A stretch of DNA of 15,902 nt, taken from Cochliopodium minus (Eukaryota; Discosea; Himatismenida; Cochliopodiidae). The first letter of the stretch is position 1. Each line of letters starts with the position of its first letter. Below the pieces are notes generated by a model. That model did no database searches. It saw only the letters and a list, made by a program, of their open reading frames with translations, and was not told the origin of the DNA. This document shows positions 1-9,479 of the stretch, one piece after another. A program made the position numbers and the translations under genes. The stretch lies in the NCBI GenBank assembly GCA_024220525.1, contig JAMYWO010000193.1, positions 64,001 through 79,902 of the forward strand, written 5' to 3'.

Positions 1-2
1 TT

Positions 3-848
3 GTTACCAAATGGGAGAAAATAAAAGATAAGAAAACCATAAAGAAACTAATCAAGAAGGACATTTTAGAGAATTATCCTCATCCCTCCGACATCGTCTT
101 TTTGGACTTAGTCAACAAAAATCGCAAGTTTGTTTCTAAAATGTCCGCCATTCAAAGATACATCAACAACTGTCCTCGTTATAAGATCCAGTACTACATT
201 GACCAGCTATGTGTCTTTTGCAACACTTTCGGGCTTGTTTTTGACTTTATCAATAAATCTTCTTCCAATATGCATTACTATATGGATTTGGGTAAATTCA
301 CATAAACAAGCAATGAAAATTTGATAAAATTATAATATTTTTAATTTATTAATTTTTTTTAAATTTTTTTTTTCTTTGAAAAATTGTTTAATTATATATT
401 CTCTCTTTTGTTTATTCCTTTTTGGAAACAAAATTAAAAATATGTGGGTTTGATTTGCAGCTTTTAACTTCATTTTTAATTTTTTAATTAAATTTTTAAA
501 ATTTTAACAGTTTTAATCAAGATTATACCAACATCTTTAATATCTTTTTAATTACAAACTTTTTAGTTATACAATTTTTTACTTTATTTCGATTGTATAT
601 AGCGGAATGAATAAATATTTTTTATTAATATTTGATTCACAAAAAAAAAATTAGCAAGAAAATATGGTCTACCCCAACAGCTAAATTCAAGCAAACTATC
701 TTTTCTCTACGAGAAAGGCTTGGAGGACCTAGAAATCCAAAACTTGGTGAGCAACTTCGTCTCTGTTTTCAGAAAATTTTATTTTGAGCATCCATTCCAA
801 CAGTTATTGAGAGAAAAGATAACTTCAAATTTAAAAGATAAAGAGTAA
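3..848 (+). CDS. 3' part of an unrecognised two-exon gene (5' end outside window)
   Basis: The frame is open from the window edge. Exon 3-291 ends in phase 1 before a GTAAAT donor (GGATTTG|GTAAAT context), and exon 655-848 follows an ATTAG acceptor and ends in TAA at 846-848. Splicing joins ...HYYMDL to ARKYGLPQQL in frame. About 160 residues are visible; the true start lies upstream. The product is soluble-looking, mostly helical, rich in Lys, Asn, Phe and Leu, with no membrane segment or signal peptide and no motif I recognise. The end (VFRKFYFEHPFQQLLREK) looks amphipathic. The helical, F/L-rich look made me consider an RGS-like or helical-repeat fold, but no diagnostic residues are present. 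The next gene on the same strand cannot be joined to it: the possible donors near its end are in phase 0 or 2, and the next exon needs phase 1. Confidence 0.6.
292..654 (+). other. Intron of the first gene, 363 nt
   Basis: It is bounded by GTAAAT and ATTAG. It is AT-rich without the heptamer repeats seen elsewhere, and I see no coding potential in either strand. An internal cag at about 478-480 is a possible alternative acceptor, but the sequence after it does not stay open. Confidence 0.55.
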
Positions 849-976
849 TTTTCATTTTAATTTTTCAAAGAATTTTTTTATTTTTTTATTTTTTTATTTT
901 TTATTTTTTATTTTTTATTTTTTATTTTTTATTTTTGATTTTTTATTTTTTATTTTTGATTTTTTATTTTTTATTT

Positions 977-1007
<31 letters not shown>

Positions 1008-1157
1008 CTTTTCATTTTTTACTTTTTTACTTTTTTATTTTTCATTTTCATTTTCATTTTTATTACATATTTACTTAATTGGTTTTTTATTTTTTATTTT
1101 TTATTTTTTTATTTTTTATTTCTTTTTTTCTTCATTTCTTAATTTTTCTTATTCTAG
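849..1157 (+). repeat. Low-complexity T6A heptamer tract between two genes
   Basis: About 300 nt made almost only of T with single A spacers, much of it in a 7-nt register (TTTTTTA), with occasional G and C. No exon is visible here. It ends in TTCTAG, which serves as the acceptor-like boundary of the following exon. The exons that the downstream membrane-protein gene lacks, judged by its paralogue, are therefore not hidden in this stretch. Confidence 0.8.
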
Positions 1158-3265
1158 GACTGTCATATTTCACATCGGATTGTAAGGCAATATATTGGAT
1201 AAGCGCTTTGCCTTATTGGGCCCAACTGATGATTTACAACAGCAACATCATTATTTACTTAGTCATTTCCATCCTCATTTTGTTCTTCCGATTTTTAGTT
1301 ATGTTGGTCACCGACAGGCTTTGTTCAAAGTAGAATTTTTTTTAAATTTTTTTATTTTTATTTTTTTTTTGAATTTTTACTTTTTTAGTTTATTTCTTGG
1401 TATTTTTTTATTCCATTTTTTTTTACCTTTTGTAAAATTTTTTAATCAATTTACGTTTTAAATATATTTTATTTATTTTTTATAAAAGTTTTTAAATCAA
1501 TTTTATTTTTTTCAATCAATATTTTTTTCAAGAATTTTAATTTTTAAAATTTAAATTTTCTTTAATCAATTTTTGTTTAGAATTTTAATTTTTAAACTTA
1601 TAGTTTTATTTTAATTTGAATTTTTAACATTGTATTTATTTATTTTTTTATAAGATTTAGGAGTGGACATAACAGCACAAGGTCGATGAATGACATCGCT
1701 TTGAACAAATCAGAAGTTATCCCAGACACCTACACATATCTATCAAGGTTTAAAGAGTTCAGAAACTATTCCATTGGGGTCATCATCTTTACTTATTATT
1801 GTAAAAAAAAAAAAGAAAAATTAAAAAAAAATTATTTCAAAAAAAATATTTCGAAAAAAAAATATTTCAAAAAAAAAAATCAAAAATTTTTGAAAAGTTT
1901 TATTTATTTTGATTTACATTTTATTTTATTTTATTTTATTTTTATTTTTTTCATTTTATTTTATTTCATTATTTTTATATTTTATTTTAATCATTTTTTA
2001 GTTTATTTCTTTCCAATGTTGACTTCAAACACAATGTAAAACATTTTTTTTTTCATTTCTACTTTTTATTCTAAATGACAAACCAACATAAGGGCTCTCG
2101 TTTGCAAAAAGAGTGAAGTCGATAATAAGTATTATAACCAATTCTTTTCTTCATTACGTAAATATTTTTTGATTCATTTTACTTTTATTTAAATTTTTTT
2201 ATTTTTATTTAATTTTTTTTTTTATTTTTTTATTTTTTAAAAAATTTGGATCAATTTTTTATTTTTTTATTTTTTATTTTTTATTTTTAAAAATTTTTTA
2301 TTTTTCTTTAGATCAATTTTATTTTTGTTTTCATTTTTTCATTATTTCTTTTATTTTTTGCTTTAGATTGTTCATTTACGGAAAATAATAAATTCGCACC
2401 ACTGTGGGTTTGTGCTTGGATCTTTTTTCTAATTTACTCAGTCATAGTTCCTCTCGTATTCTCTTATCACATCAGAATAGTCCACAAACAAGAAGAGGAA
2501 GACAACAGTCTCTACTCTGATGTTTCTTTTCGTTATTGGCTTGGATTTTTACACAACAGTAAAAAATTTTCATTGATTTTTTCTTTTATTTTTTTATTTT
2601 TTAATTGTTTTTATTTTTTTTTAAAAATTTTTTTTTTATTCTTTTTATTTTCATCTTTTATTTTTTATCTTTTAATAATTTTTTTTTCATTTTTCTTTTT
2701 TTATTTTTTATTATTGTAAATTTTTTAAATTATTTTTTTAGATTACTTTTTCAAGTATTATTGGTTTGAGCTGGTGATGATGTCAAGAAAAATTTTGTTT
2801 GCGATCGCTGTGGCACTTTTGGACTACAGATCCCTCAGCCAAACAATTTCTTTTGTAAAATAAAAAAAATAATTTCTTACCAAAATTTAAACAAAACTTT
2901 TTTTAAAATTATTTTAGGTGGTAAAATTCTTTAATTTCATTAATTTTTATTTGGTTTTTATTAAAAATTTTTTTTCATTTTAAAAAATTTTTTTTTAGTT
3001 TATTTTCATTTCTTCAATTTTGTTGCAATTCAGACTGAAACCATTCAAACACACCCTTGAAAATATATTGGACCTGAGTTCTTTGATTATTCTTATCATA
3101 GCAGCCATTACTATGAGCTCTTATGTCACTTACAAAACAGAACCTTTCTTGTACGTTGTTCAAACTGTTGTTTTGGTTTTTGGAGCTCTTTTCACTTTTT
3201 TTATGATGGTTTTGTTGTTAAAACCTTTTGCACAGTTGAAAGCCATGCTTTCCAAACAAAAATGA
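1158..3265 (+). CDS. 5'-truncated multi-TM protein gene, paralogue of the LRR receptor downstream
   Basis: Exons: 1158-1329, 1661-1800, 2002-2035, 2093-2157, 2367-2558, 2742-2854, 2918-2920 (microexon), 2999-3265 (TGA at 3263-3265). All junction phases agree and give 327 residues after a partial first codon. The product aligns along its length with residues of about 575-910 of the minus-strand receptor at 3346-9217: FFRFL/FFRFV, the RFKEF..YSIG / RTEEF..FLIG loop, YFFPM/YFFQM, NYFFKYYWFEL (identical), and FRLKPF..LENILD / YRLKPF..MENMLD. It keeps about six membrane segments, with a hydrophilic loop at about residues 52-95 and a short cytoplasmic end. What is missing is everything N-terminal: signal peptide, LRRs, Cys-rich segment and first TM helices. 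No in-frame ATG precedes 1229, where a start inside the first TM would be possible. It is probably a truncated paralogue or pseudogene with an intact C-terminal frame; a missing 5' part through misassembly is the alternative. Confidence 0.75.
2918..2920 (+). other. Probable 3-nt microexon GTG (Val)
   Basis: Between exon 2742-2854 and exon 2999-3265 the 144-nt gap contains TTTTAG|GTG|GTAAAA: a good acceptor, one codon, and the window's commonest donor. Including it yields ISFVFIFISSILLQFRLKPF, the same length as the uninterrupted paralogue ISLVLIFMLSIFIQYRLKPF. Skipping it also stays in frame but deletes the aligned Val. The two flanking introns would be 63 nt (2855-2917) and 78 nt (2921-2998). 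Recursive splicing at the same site is the other reading. Confidence 0.5.
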
Positions 3266-3345
3266 ATTTTTTTTCTTTGTATCAAAACATTAAATTTTTT
3301 TATTTTTTTTATTTTTTTTATTTTTTTATTTTTTTCAAAAAAAAC
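3266..3345. other. 80-bp convergent intergenic spacer
   Basis: The two stop codons face each other at 3263-3265 (plus) and 3346-3348 (minus). The spacer is a run of T6-T8 blocks with single A. Any 3' UTR of either gene must be very short or overlap the other gene's coding exon. Confidence 0.7.
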
Positions 3346-6300
3346 TTAATTTTCTTCATTTGTTGTATAATCATCTTCAATATTATTGTAACTATCGTCT
3401 TCTTCCCCTTTATTGAGTTCAATGAGTTTAGTGTATCTGTACTTTGTAAAAGGTCTAACAATCAAAACTACCAACAAAAGGAAAAACAAGGCACAACAAA
3501 CATTAACAATAATTCTAATGTAGTATATTGACTGATTGGGAGTTGGAAAAGGCTTTGAACTGTAACTTAATGCCACAAAAATAAGAAGTATAAGAGCAGA
3601 AACGTCCAACATATTCTCCATTTGATTAATCTTTGAATAAAAAAATTAAAAACAAATTATTTTAAAAAAAAATAAAAATAAAATTAAAAAAATTTAAATG
3701 AGAATCATGATAAAAATAATATATTTTTTTACAAATGGTTTAAGTCTGTATTGAATGAATATTGATAACATGAAAATCAACACCAAAGAAATAGTTTGGA
3801 TAGGTGTTCTGTAGTGAAGGAAAGAAACAGCTAGTCCAAGCAAAATTTTTCTCAAAATAAACAAAAGTTCGAACCAGTAGTACTTGAAAAAATAATCTTT
3901 TTTTTTTTAAAAAAAAATAAAAAATAATAAAAAATCATTAAATTTATTTTACTATCATACAAAAAGCCGACCCAATAACTCAGCTTAAGGAAGTGTTTCG
4001 ATTTCTCTTCTTCATCAGATTTTTTGGCTTTTTTGATTTGGATGGCAAACAGCGTGGGTAGAACAACAGTGTAAAAAAGAAAAAAAACCAACGCCACTAA
4101 CCACATTATCAAAAATGGATCATCTTTTTCGAACCTACAAACTAAAAAATATAAAATTAATTTTCTTTTGAAATATTTTAAATTATTTAAATTAATTTTA
4201 TTTTAATTTTAATTTTATTTTATTTTAATCTATTTTTATTTTTAAATTATTTTTACCAAAATTCTCGTTGAATCTACTGTACCATTCTTTGTCTATGTGA
4301 CTTTTGAAACACATTAGAGCGAGAGAAGAAGTAACAACCATTTGAAAAAAATAAACTATAAAAAAATATTTAAAAGCGTTTTTAAATAAAATAAATAAAA
4401 AAAAATAAAAAATAAAAAATAAAAAATAAAAAAAAATTTAATCATATTAATAAAATAAAATAAAAATAAAAAATAAAAAATAAAAAATTAAATATTGAAA
4501 AAAAATATAAAAAAAATAAAAAAAATAAAAATAAAAAATAAAAAATTAAAATTAAAAATTAAATTAAAAAATAAAATATAAAAAAAAAAATAAAAATAAA
4601 AATAAAAATAGAAATAAAAATAAAAAATAAAATATTGTTTTTACAATAAAAACAAAAAATAATGAGGCCAATCAAAAAAGCTTTGAACTCTTCAGTTCGG
4701 CTACGCTGAGAAATGATTAAGTAATGAGAATGGAACGTTTTAAAGTTGAAAAGTCCTCCAGAATCACTGCTGGAGGATCCTTCTTCTATTGTTTGAGGTT
4801 TGTTTCCTTTGTACTTTAGTTCTTCGTATGTTGCGAGAAAAACAAATCTGAAAAACAAAACAACTGCTCCAAATACTATCCAGAATGTTACTACACAAAA
4901 TCATAGATTAAAATATGAAAAATTATTCTAAAAAATAAAAAAATAAAAAATAAAAAAATAAAAAAATAAAAAAATAATCATCAAAATAAAAAATAAAAAA
5001 AAAAAAATAAATAACAAAAAAAATTAATAAATAAAAATATTAAAAAATAAAAATATTAAAAAATAAAAATAAAAAAGTAAAAAATAAAAAATAAAATTAG
5101 GTTAAATATAAAATTATAAAAAAAAATTTAAAATATTGTTAAAAAATAAAAAATAAAAAATTAAAATAAATTTTTTTACTTTGAAAATTATAGATGATAA
5201 ACTTTCCCCAAACAGGAAAGTGAGTATTGTAAAAATGGACAACTCTACAGTTAGTTGTGATTGCAGTGATACAAGCAGATGTCAACCCGTTTTCACTTGA
5301 AATCAGCATTTTGGTGGATTGATAGAAAAAAATGAAGATTTTAATCACTCCGGAAGATGTCACCAGATCTTTAAAATATTTAAATATTAAAAAATTAAAA
5401 AAATTAAAAATTAAAATATTAAAAAATTAAAAAAAATTAAAAATTAAAAAATTAAAAATATAATAAATACAAATTAAAAATTAAATATTTAAAAAATTTA
5501 AAAATTGAAACATTAAAAAATTAATAAAAAATTAATAAAAAATTGCCTCTTTGTTCTCCTCTTTTGTAGGAGTAATCCAACAAAATAATTACAGCACAAA
5601 AAGAAAAGGGGATAGCAAGACTAGAGATTTGATAATTAAAAATTGAAAAATGAAAGTAAAAATTAAAAATAAAATAATGAAAAATTAAATAAAATAATTA
5701 AAACTAAAATGAAAAATAATAAAATATTTAAAAGAAAAATGATTAAACAAATTATTAAAAAGACTAGAAACTTAATCAAAAGTAAAGTAAAAATTAAAAA
5801 AATTAAAGTAAAAATTAAAAAAATTAAAAAATAAAATGAAATAAAAAATTAAATTAATAAATAAAAATTATTTTAAAAAAATCTGAAATAATTAAACAAA
5901 CGAATGATTAAAATAAATAAAATATTTTTAAAGTTAATTGAAAATTTACTTTGAAATGATTCCCAAAAAGGGAATAGGAAAAAAAGTAGAAACAGCAATG
6001 ATGACGGCATTTCCAAAAAAGAGACAAAGAAGCAAAAAACGACCAAAAACAAGAACGACAAACTGAATTAGTATAAATGTGAGTCCCACTAAGATCTCCC
6101 ACCACTTGTAGTTTGTGCATTCCGTGCACTTCCCTCCCACAAATAAATAACAATCTGTTTCGCTGTTACATTCACATTCTCTGCATAGTCTATTGGCGTA
6201 TCTATTTATAATTAATTAAAATTTAATTGAATTGAATTTTTATTTTTTTTAATTTTATTTTAAATTTAATTTTTATTTTTTTTAGTTGTTTTTTTAAATT

Positions 6301-9217
6301 TTTCAATTTTTTGATTTTTTGATTTTTTTTATTTTAAAATTTAATTGAATAAATATTTAATATTTTTTTGTTTTTTTATTTTAAATTGATTTTTTATTTA
6401 TTTTTATTTTTATTTTTATTTTTATTTTTTACCCTTTGGCACATAGGTTGATGGAAGAGTTGTGGTAATGAATATATCCATCTTCAGGTTTACAAACGTC
6501 TTCATCATTGCAAAACTCAAAGCCAAGAAGGATATCATCTCTATATATTGGGTAGTAATCCTTATTGTAATATATCCTAGAAGAATCTTGTAAAGAAATT
6601 AAATTAAAAATAAAAATTAAATTAAAATAAAAAATTAAATTAAAAACTAAATTAAATTAAATTAAAAACTAAATTAAATTAAATTAAAAATTAAATTAAA
6701 AATTAAATTAAAAATTAAATTAAAATTTAAAAATTAAATTAAAATAAAAAATTAAATTAAAAATAAAAATTAAATTAAAAATTAAATTAAAAATTAAATT
6801 AAAAATTAAATTTAAAATTAAATGATTTTTTAAATGATTTTTTTTTTTTATTGATAATTAAATTAAAATTAATTAATAAAAAATTAATTTTTATAGTTTT
6901 TTGTTTACCTTTGTTTCCATAACAAACACCACCAGCTTTATGGAAATTCAAAAAGTTGCTCTCATTACATTGCGTGCAATCCATGAAACTCTGACCAGGA
7001 AACTGATCCACGAAACCGGGACCACAATAACAATTGTTGTAGTTGTAAGTGATTGGATCTATTAAGATCTTATCATTTAAAAAAATTGTTTTTTAAATTT
7101 TTATTTTTTTTAATTATTTTTTTCATTTATTTATTATTTATTTATAATTTATTATTTTTTTATTTTTTAATTATTTTAATTACACATTTTATTTTTTAAT
7201 TGTAATTTTTATTTTTGAGTTTTAACTTTTTTTATTTTAATAATTTTATTTTTTTGTTTCAATTTTTTTTTCAATGTTTTTTTAATATTTTTTTTATATT
7301 ATTTTCAATTTAAAATTTTTTTTTTTTTTTTTTACTTTTGTGTACATTCCAGTAGTGATCTTCAAAGCCTCAGATTGAAAAGGATCTTGAACAACAGAAA
7401 TATTTTTGAAGGAATAGAGCATTTGGAAAAGGGTGAGACATGAAACAGATTGATTGATTTGGACGAGAGGCTCATCGAAGAAAAAGCTTGGAGAGTAAAG
7501 GTCATTAGCGTTCAAACTCACTCTCAAATTTTTGTTGTGATTCAATGAGAGGTATTCTTCAGTTAAATTATTTTATTTTATTTATTTAATATATTTTTTA
7601 TTTTTTATTATTTTAAGATTTGAATAAAAATTAAAAATTATTTTTCATTTTTTCATTTTTCATTTTTTTATATTTAATTTTTGAAGATTTTATATTTAAG
7701 ATTTTATTTATTTTCATTCATTATTCTTATTTTATTTTTTATTTTTTAATTTTTAGATTTTTTTTTTTTTTTTTTATTTTACGAGTGGTTAGCAGTGGAA
7801 GCTCACCAGATAGACCGTTCCAATCTAGGTTCAGCATTTTTATGTTAGAAGGCCAACTTTCATTGGAATACCCCTTTATTTCTCCATAAATAAAGTTGTT
7901 TGAAAGATCTCTTAAAAAAAATAAAAAATAAAATTAAAAACTCAAATGAAAAAACATAAAAATTTTTTTTTAAATTTAAAAATTAAAATAAATATTATTT
8001 AATCAAAAATAATTGGAAAAAAATAATAAAGAATAAAAAATTTTTTTTTTTTTTACACATTTTGTGCGTTACTGTACAAAAGGAAATCAGTGGTATCATT
8101 GATTTGATTGGAGGACAAATTTATCGTTTCAATGCTGGGAAGGAGAAAAAGCTCACGGGGAAGTTTCTTGAACCTGTTATAACTCAGATCTATCACCAAT
8201 ATATTCACTGGTTCTCGAAAGGCCATAGAAACGTTGGATATCAGATTATTTTGAGCTGATCTTAAAAAAACAAAATTTTTATTTTTATTTTTTTTAAGAT
8301 TAAATGATTTAAATTTATTATTGTTTTTATTGTTTCATTTAATTTATATATATTTTAAATTATTGAATTATTTTTATGTTTTTTATTGTTTTTATTGTTT
8401 CTTTTAATTTTAATTAGAGTAATCTTATTTTTTATAATATTATTTTTATAATTTTTATTTTTATTCTATTTTTTTTTTGATAAATTTAATAATCCATTTT
8501 ATTTATTTTTTATTTATTGATTAATATTTTTTATTTAAAATTTACAAAACTTGTAAGGTTTGAACTTTGTAAAGATCTTCAGGCAACATCTCCACTTTGT
8601 TGTTATCAATGGAGAGAAACTGCAGTGTGGTGAGTGCGGATACATTAGGAAACTGTTGGCAAGTCAAGTTATTTCCATGCAATTCCCTTTACAATTAAAT
8701 ATAAAAATTAATTAATTAATTATTTTTTTCAGCGAAATTTTAAAAAAATTTATAAATTTCAATTAAACATTTAGACTAGAGAATATATGTCAAATTAGAA
8801 ATGGATAATAGAGATTCATTTATGATTCCATTATTTAAGTGTATAATTTAATATCTCTTTACAATCCTATCAACATCTGTATTTCATAATCTTCAACTTC
8901 AAAATCAAAACATACTACTCTATCCCAATCACAATAACTCACACTAATTAATGGAGGATGATTAATTTTTATTTTTTCTGTTATAAAATGGAGTGATTTA
9001 ATTTTTATCACGATGATTGTTACTTTGTGAATGTCCAATATTTATTATCTACCCAATATTCTCCATTACATTGATGATAGATCTCCATCAGTGCATTTAG
9101 GGTATCGTTTTGATTTCCCAAATTATTTAAATTGCCACTTATTGGTATGGTGCATATGATGGAAGAGAAGAATATGAGAAAGAGGAAAATAATGATACTT
9201 ACTCCTCTCATTATCAT
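3346..9217 (-). CDS. LRR receptor-like protein with Cys-rich segment and TRP-like multi-TM domain, 926 aa, 16 exons
   Basis: Exons from the 5' end: 9217-9024, 8943-8863, 8686-8546, 8260-8057, 7910-7783, 7556-7336, 7068-6909, 6586-6433, 6201-5950, 5620-5547, 5368-5180, 4890-4645, 4355-4257, 4141-3953, 3896-3733, 3630-3346 (TAA). The 2781 nt are in frame across all 15 junctions. Start ATG 9217 precedes a signal peptide (1-22). Residues 40-77 form a plant-type LRR N-cap (ALMEIY..CNGEYW, then YCDWDRVVC, split over two exons). LRRs run over about 90-290 (ELHGNNLT, LSIDNNKVEMLPEDL, VIDLSYNRFKKLP, TINLSSNQI, VDLSNNFIYGEI, MLNLDWNGLSGELP). Residues 335-456 are Cys-rich (CYCGPGF..C..C, then CRECEC..C..C..C), like GCC2/GCC3 repeats. 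Roughly ten TM helices follow from 463, with a Ser/Glu-rich loop at about 630-660 and an acidic Asn-rich tail. The order extracellular sensor, Cys-rich stalk, TRP-like membrane domain is familiar from protist receptor/channel-like proteins; ligand and transport activity are unknown. Confidence 0.85.
4383..4640. repeat. A/T heptamer low-complexity tract in intron 12
   Basis: Plus-strand runs of AAAAAAT/AAAAAT units make up most of this intron (4356-4644). Read in the gene's own direction it is T-rich, like the introns of the plus-strand paralogue. No coding signal is visible. Confidence 0.75.
4919..5165. repeat. A/T low-complexity tract in intron 11
   Basis: AAAAAAT-type repeats fill the intron 4891-5179. 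The plus-strand paralogue has no intron at the matching position. No coding signal is visible in either strand. Confidence 0.7.
5369..5546 (-). other. GC-AG intron 10 of the LRR receptor gene
   Basis: Exon 5620-5547 has no usable GT. It ends AGAG|GCAATT, phase 1, and the next exon starts after TAAAG| with AT, giving GAT (Asp): ...GEQR-D-LVTSSGVIKIF. Phase and the continuity of the conserved SSGVIKI membrane segment both require a junction here. The donor departs from the strong consensus that usually accompanies GC introns. Confidence 0.6.
5621..5949 (-). other. Intron 9 of the LRR gene, 329 nt
   Basis: Bounded by GTAAAT (minus strand, 5949) and CTCTAG (5621). A-rich on the plus strand, with AAATTAAAAA-like units and no recognisable exon. 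Confidence 0.65.
6599..6828. repeat. AATTAAATTAAAA tandem repeat in intron 7
   Basis: About 230 nt of near-perfect short units (AAATTAAATTAAA / AAAAATTAAATT, 10-12 nt with a 5-6 nt sub-period) inside the intron 6587-6908. It is the most regular non-homopolymer repeat in the window. It is nearly free of G and C, apart from a few C. Confidence 0.8.
7081..7335. repeat. T-rich low-complexity intron 6
   Basis: The intron 7069-7335 is T-rich on the plus strand, hence A-rich in the transcript, unlike introns 11 and 12 of the same gene. No exon is seen. Confidence 0.6.
8687..8862 (-). other. Intron 2 of the LRR gene carrying an LRR-like fossil
   Basis: The spliced product runs ...IQMLIG-L-ELHGNNLT, a normal LRR entry. 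Inside the intron, 8844-8776 reads in one minus-strand frame as IHLNNGIINESLLSISNLT followed by Tyr, Ile, Leu and a stop. This fits a LRR consensus (LxxN...ISNLTYIL) but sits between stop codons, without a usable donor, so it is not part of the mature message as far as I can see. Confidence 0.4.
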
Positions 9218-9479
9218 TTACGAAATCCAAATTTTTTTTTAATTTTTATTTAATTTAATAAAAAAAAAATTTATAAAAAAATAAAAAGAGAAAATTCTTG
9301 GACATCTTCGTTCAATTTGGCTTTTATTTGTATTTCCGAAACAATAAAAAAAAAATCAAAAAACATATTACGTAATCAATAGAGTTAATAAGAACATCCA
9401 AAATGATATTCAAGAATACTCAAGTGAAGAAAGATCATTGATTCATCTTGACTTTAATATTATATTCTTTTTTTTTTTT
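9218..9479 (-). promoter_or_regulatory. 262-bp spacer between the CCA enzyme and the LRR receptor; likely holds the LRR promoter
   Basis: Both neighbours are on the minus strand. The LRR start codon is at 9217 and the CCA-enzyme stop at 9480-9482, so this stretch must hold the terminator of the latter and the promoter of the former. A/T runs flank a mixed-sequence core at about 9290-9420 containing the palindrome TTACGTAA (9369-9376). No clear TATA or initiator can be assigned in such AT-rich DNA. Confidence 0.35.

Noticed and set aside
868-1140. Possible CRISPR-like or centromeric array from regular T-rich units
   Set aside because: The units are 7-nt homopolymer-type repeats with no spacers, and they occur inside introns; this is simple low complexity in a eukaryotic gene region.
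3262-3531. Plus-strand ORF starting near the stop of the truncated paralogue
   Set aside because: It runs through a T-rich spacer and then antisense to the final exon of the LRR receptor; no codon or motif support.
8062-8259. Plus-strand ORF of 65 codons
   Set aside because: The opposite strand here is a phase-consistent LRR exon (8260-8057); the plus-strand frame is its shadow.
8776-8990. In-frame TAA/TAG in an LRR-like string as evidence for reassigned stop codons
   Set aside because: Every other spliced model in the window ends at standard stops and has no internal TAA, TAG or TGA; an intron explains the region.
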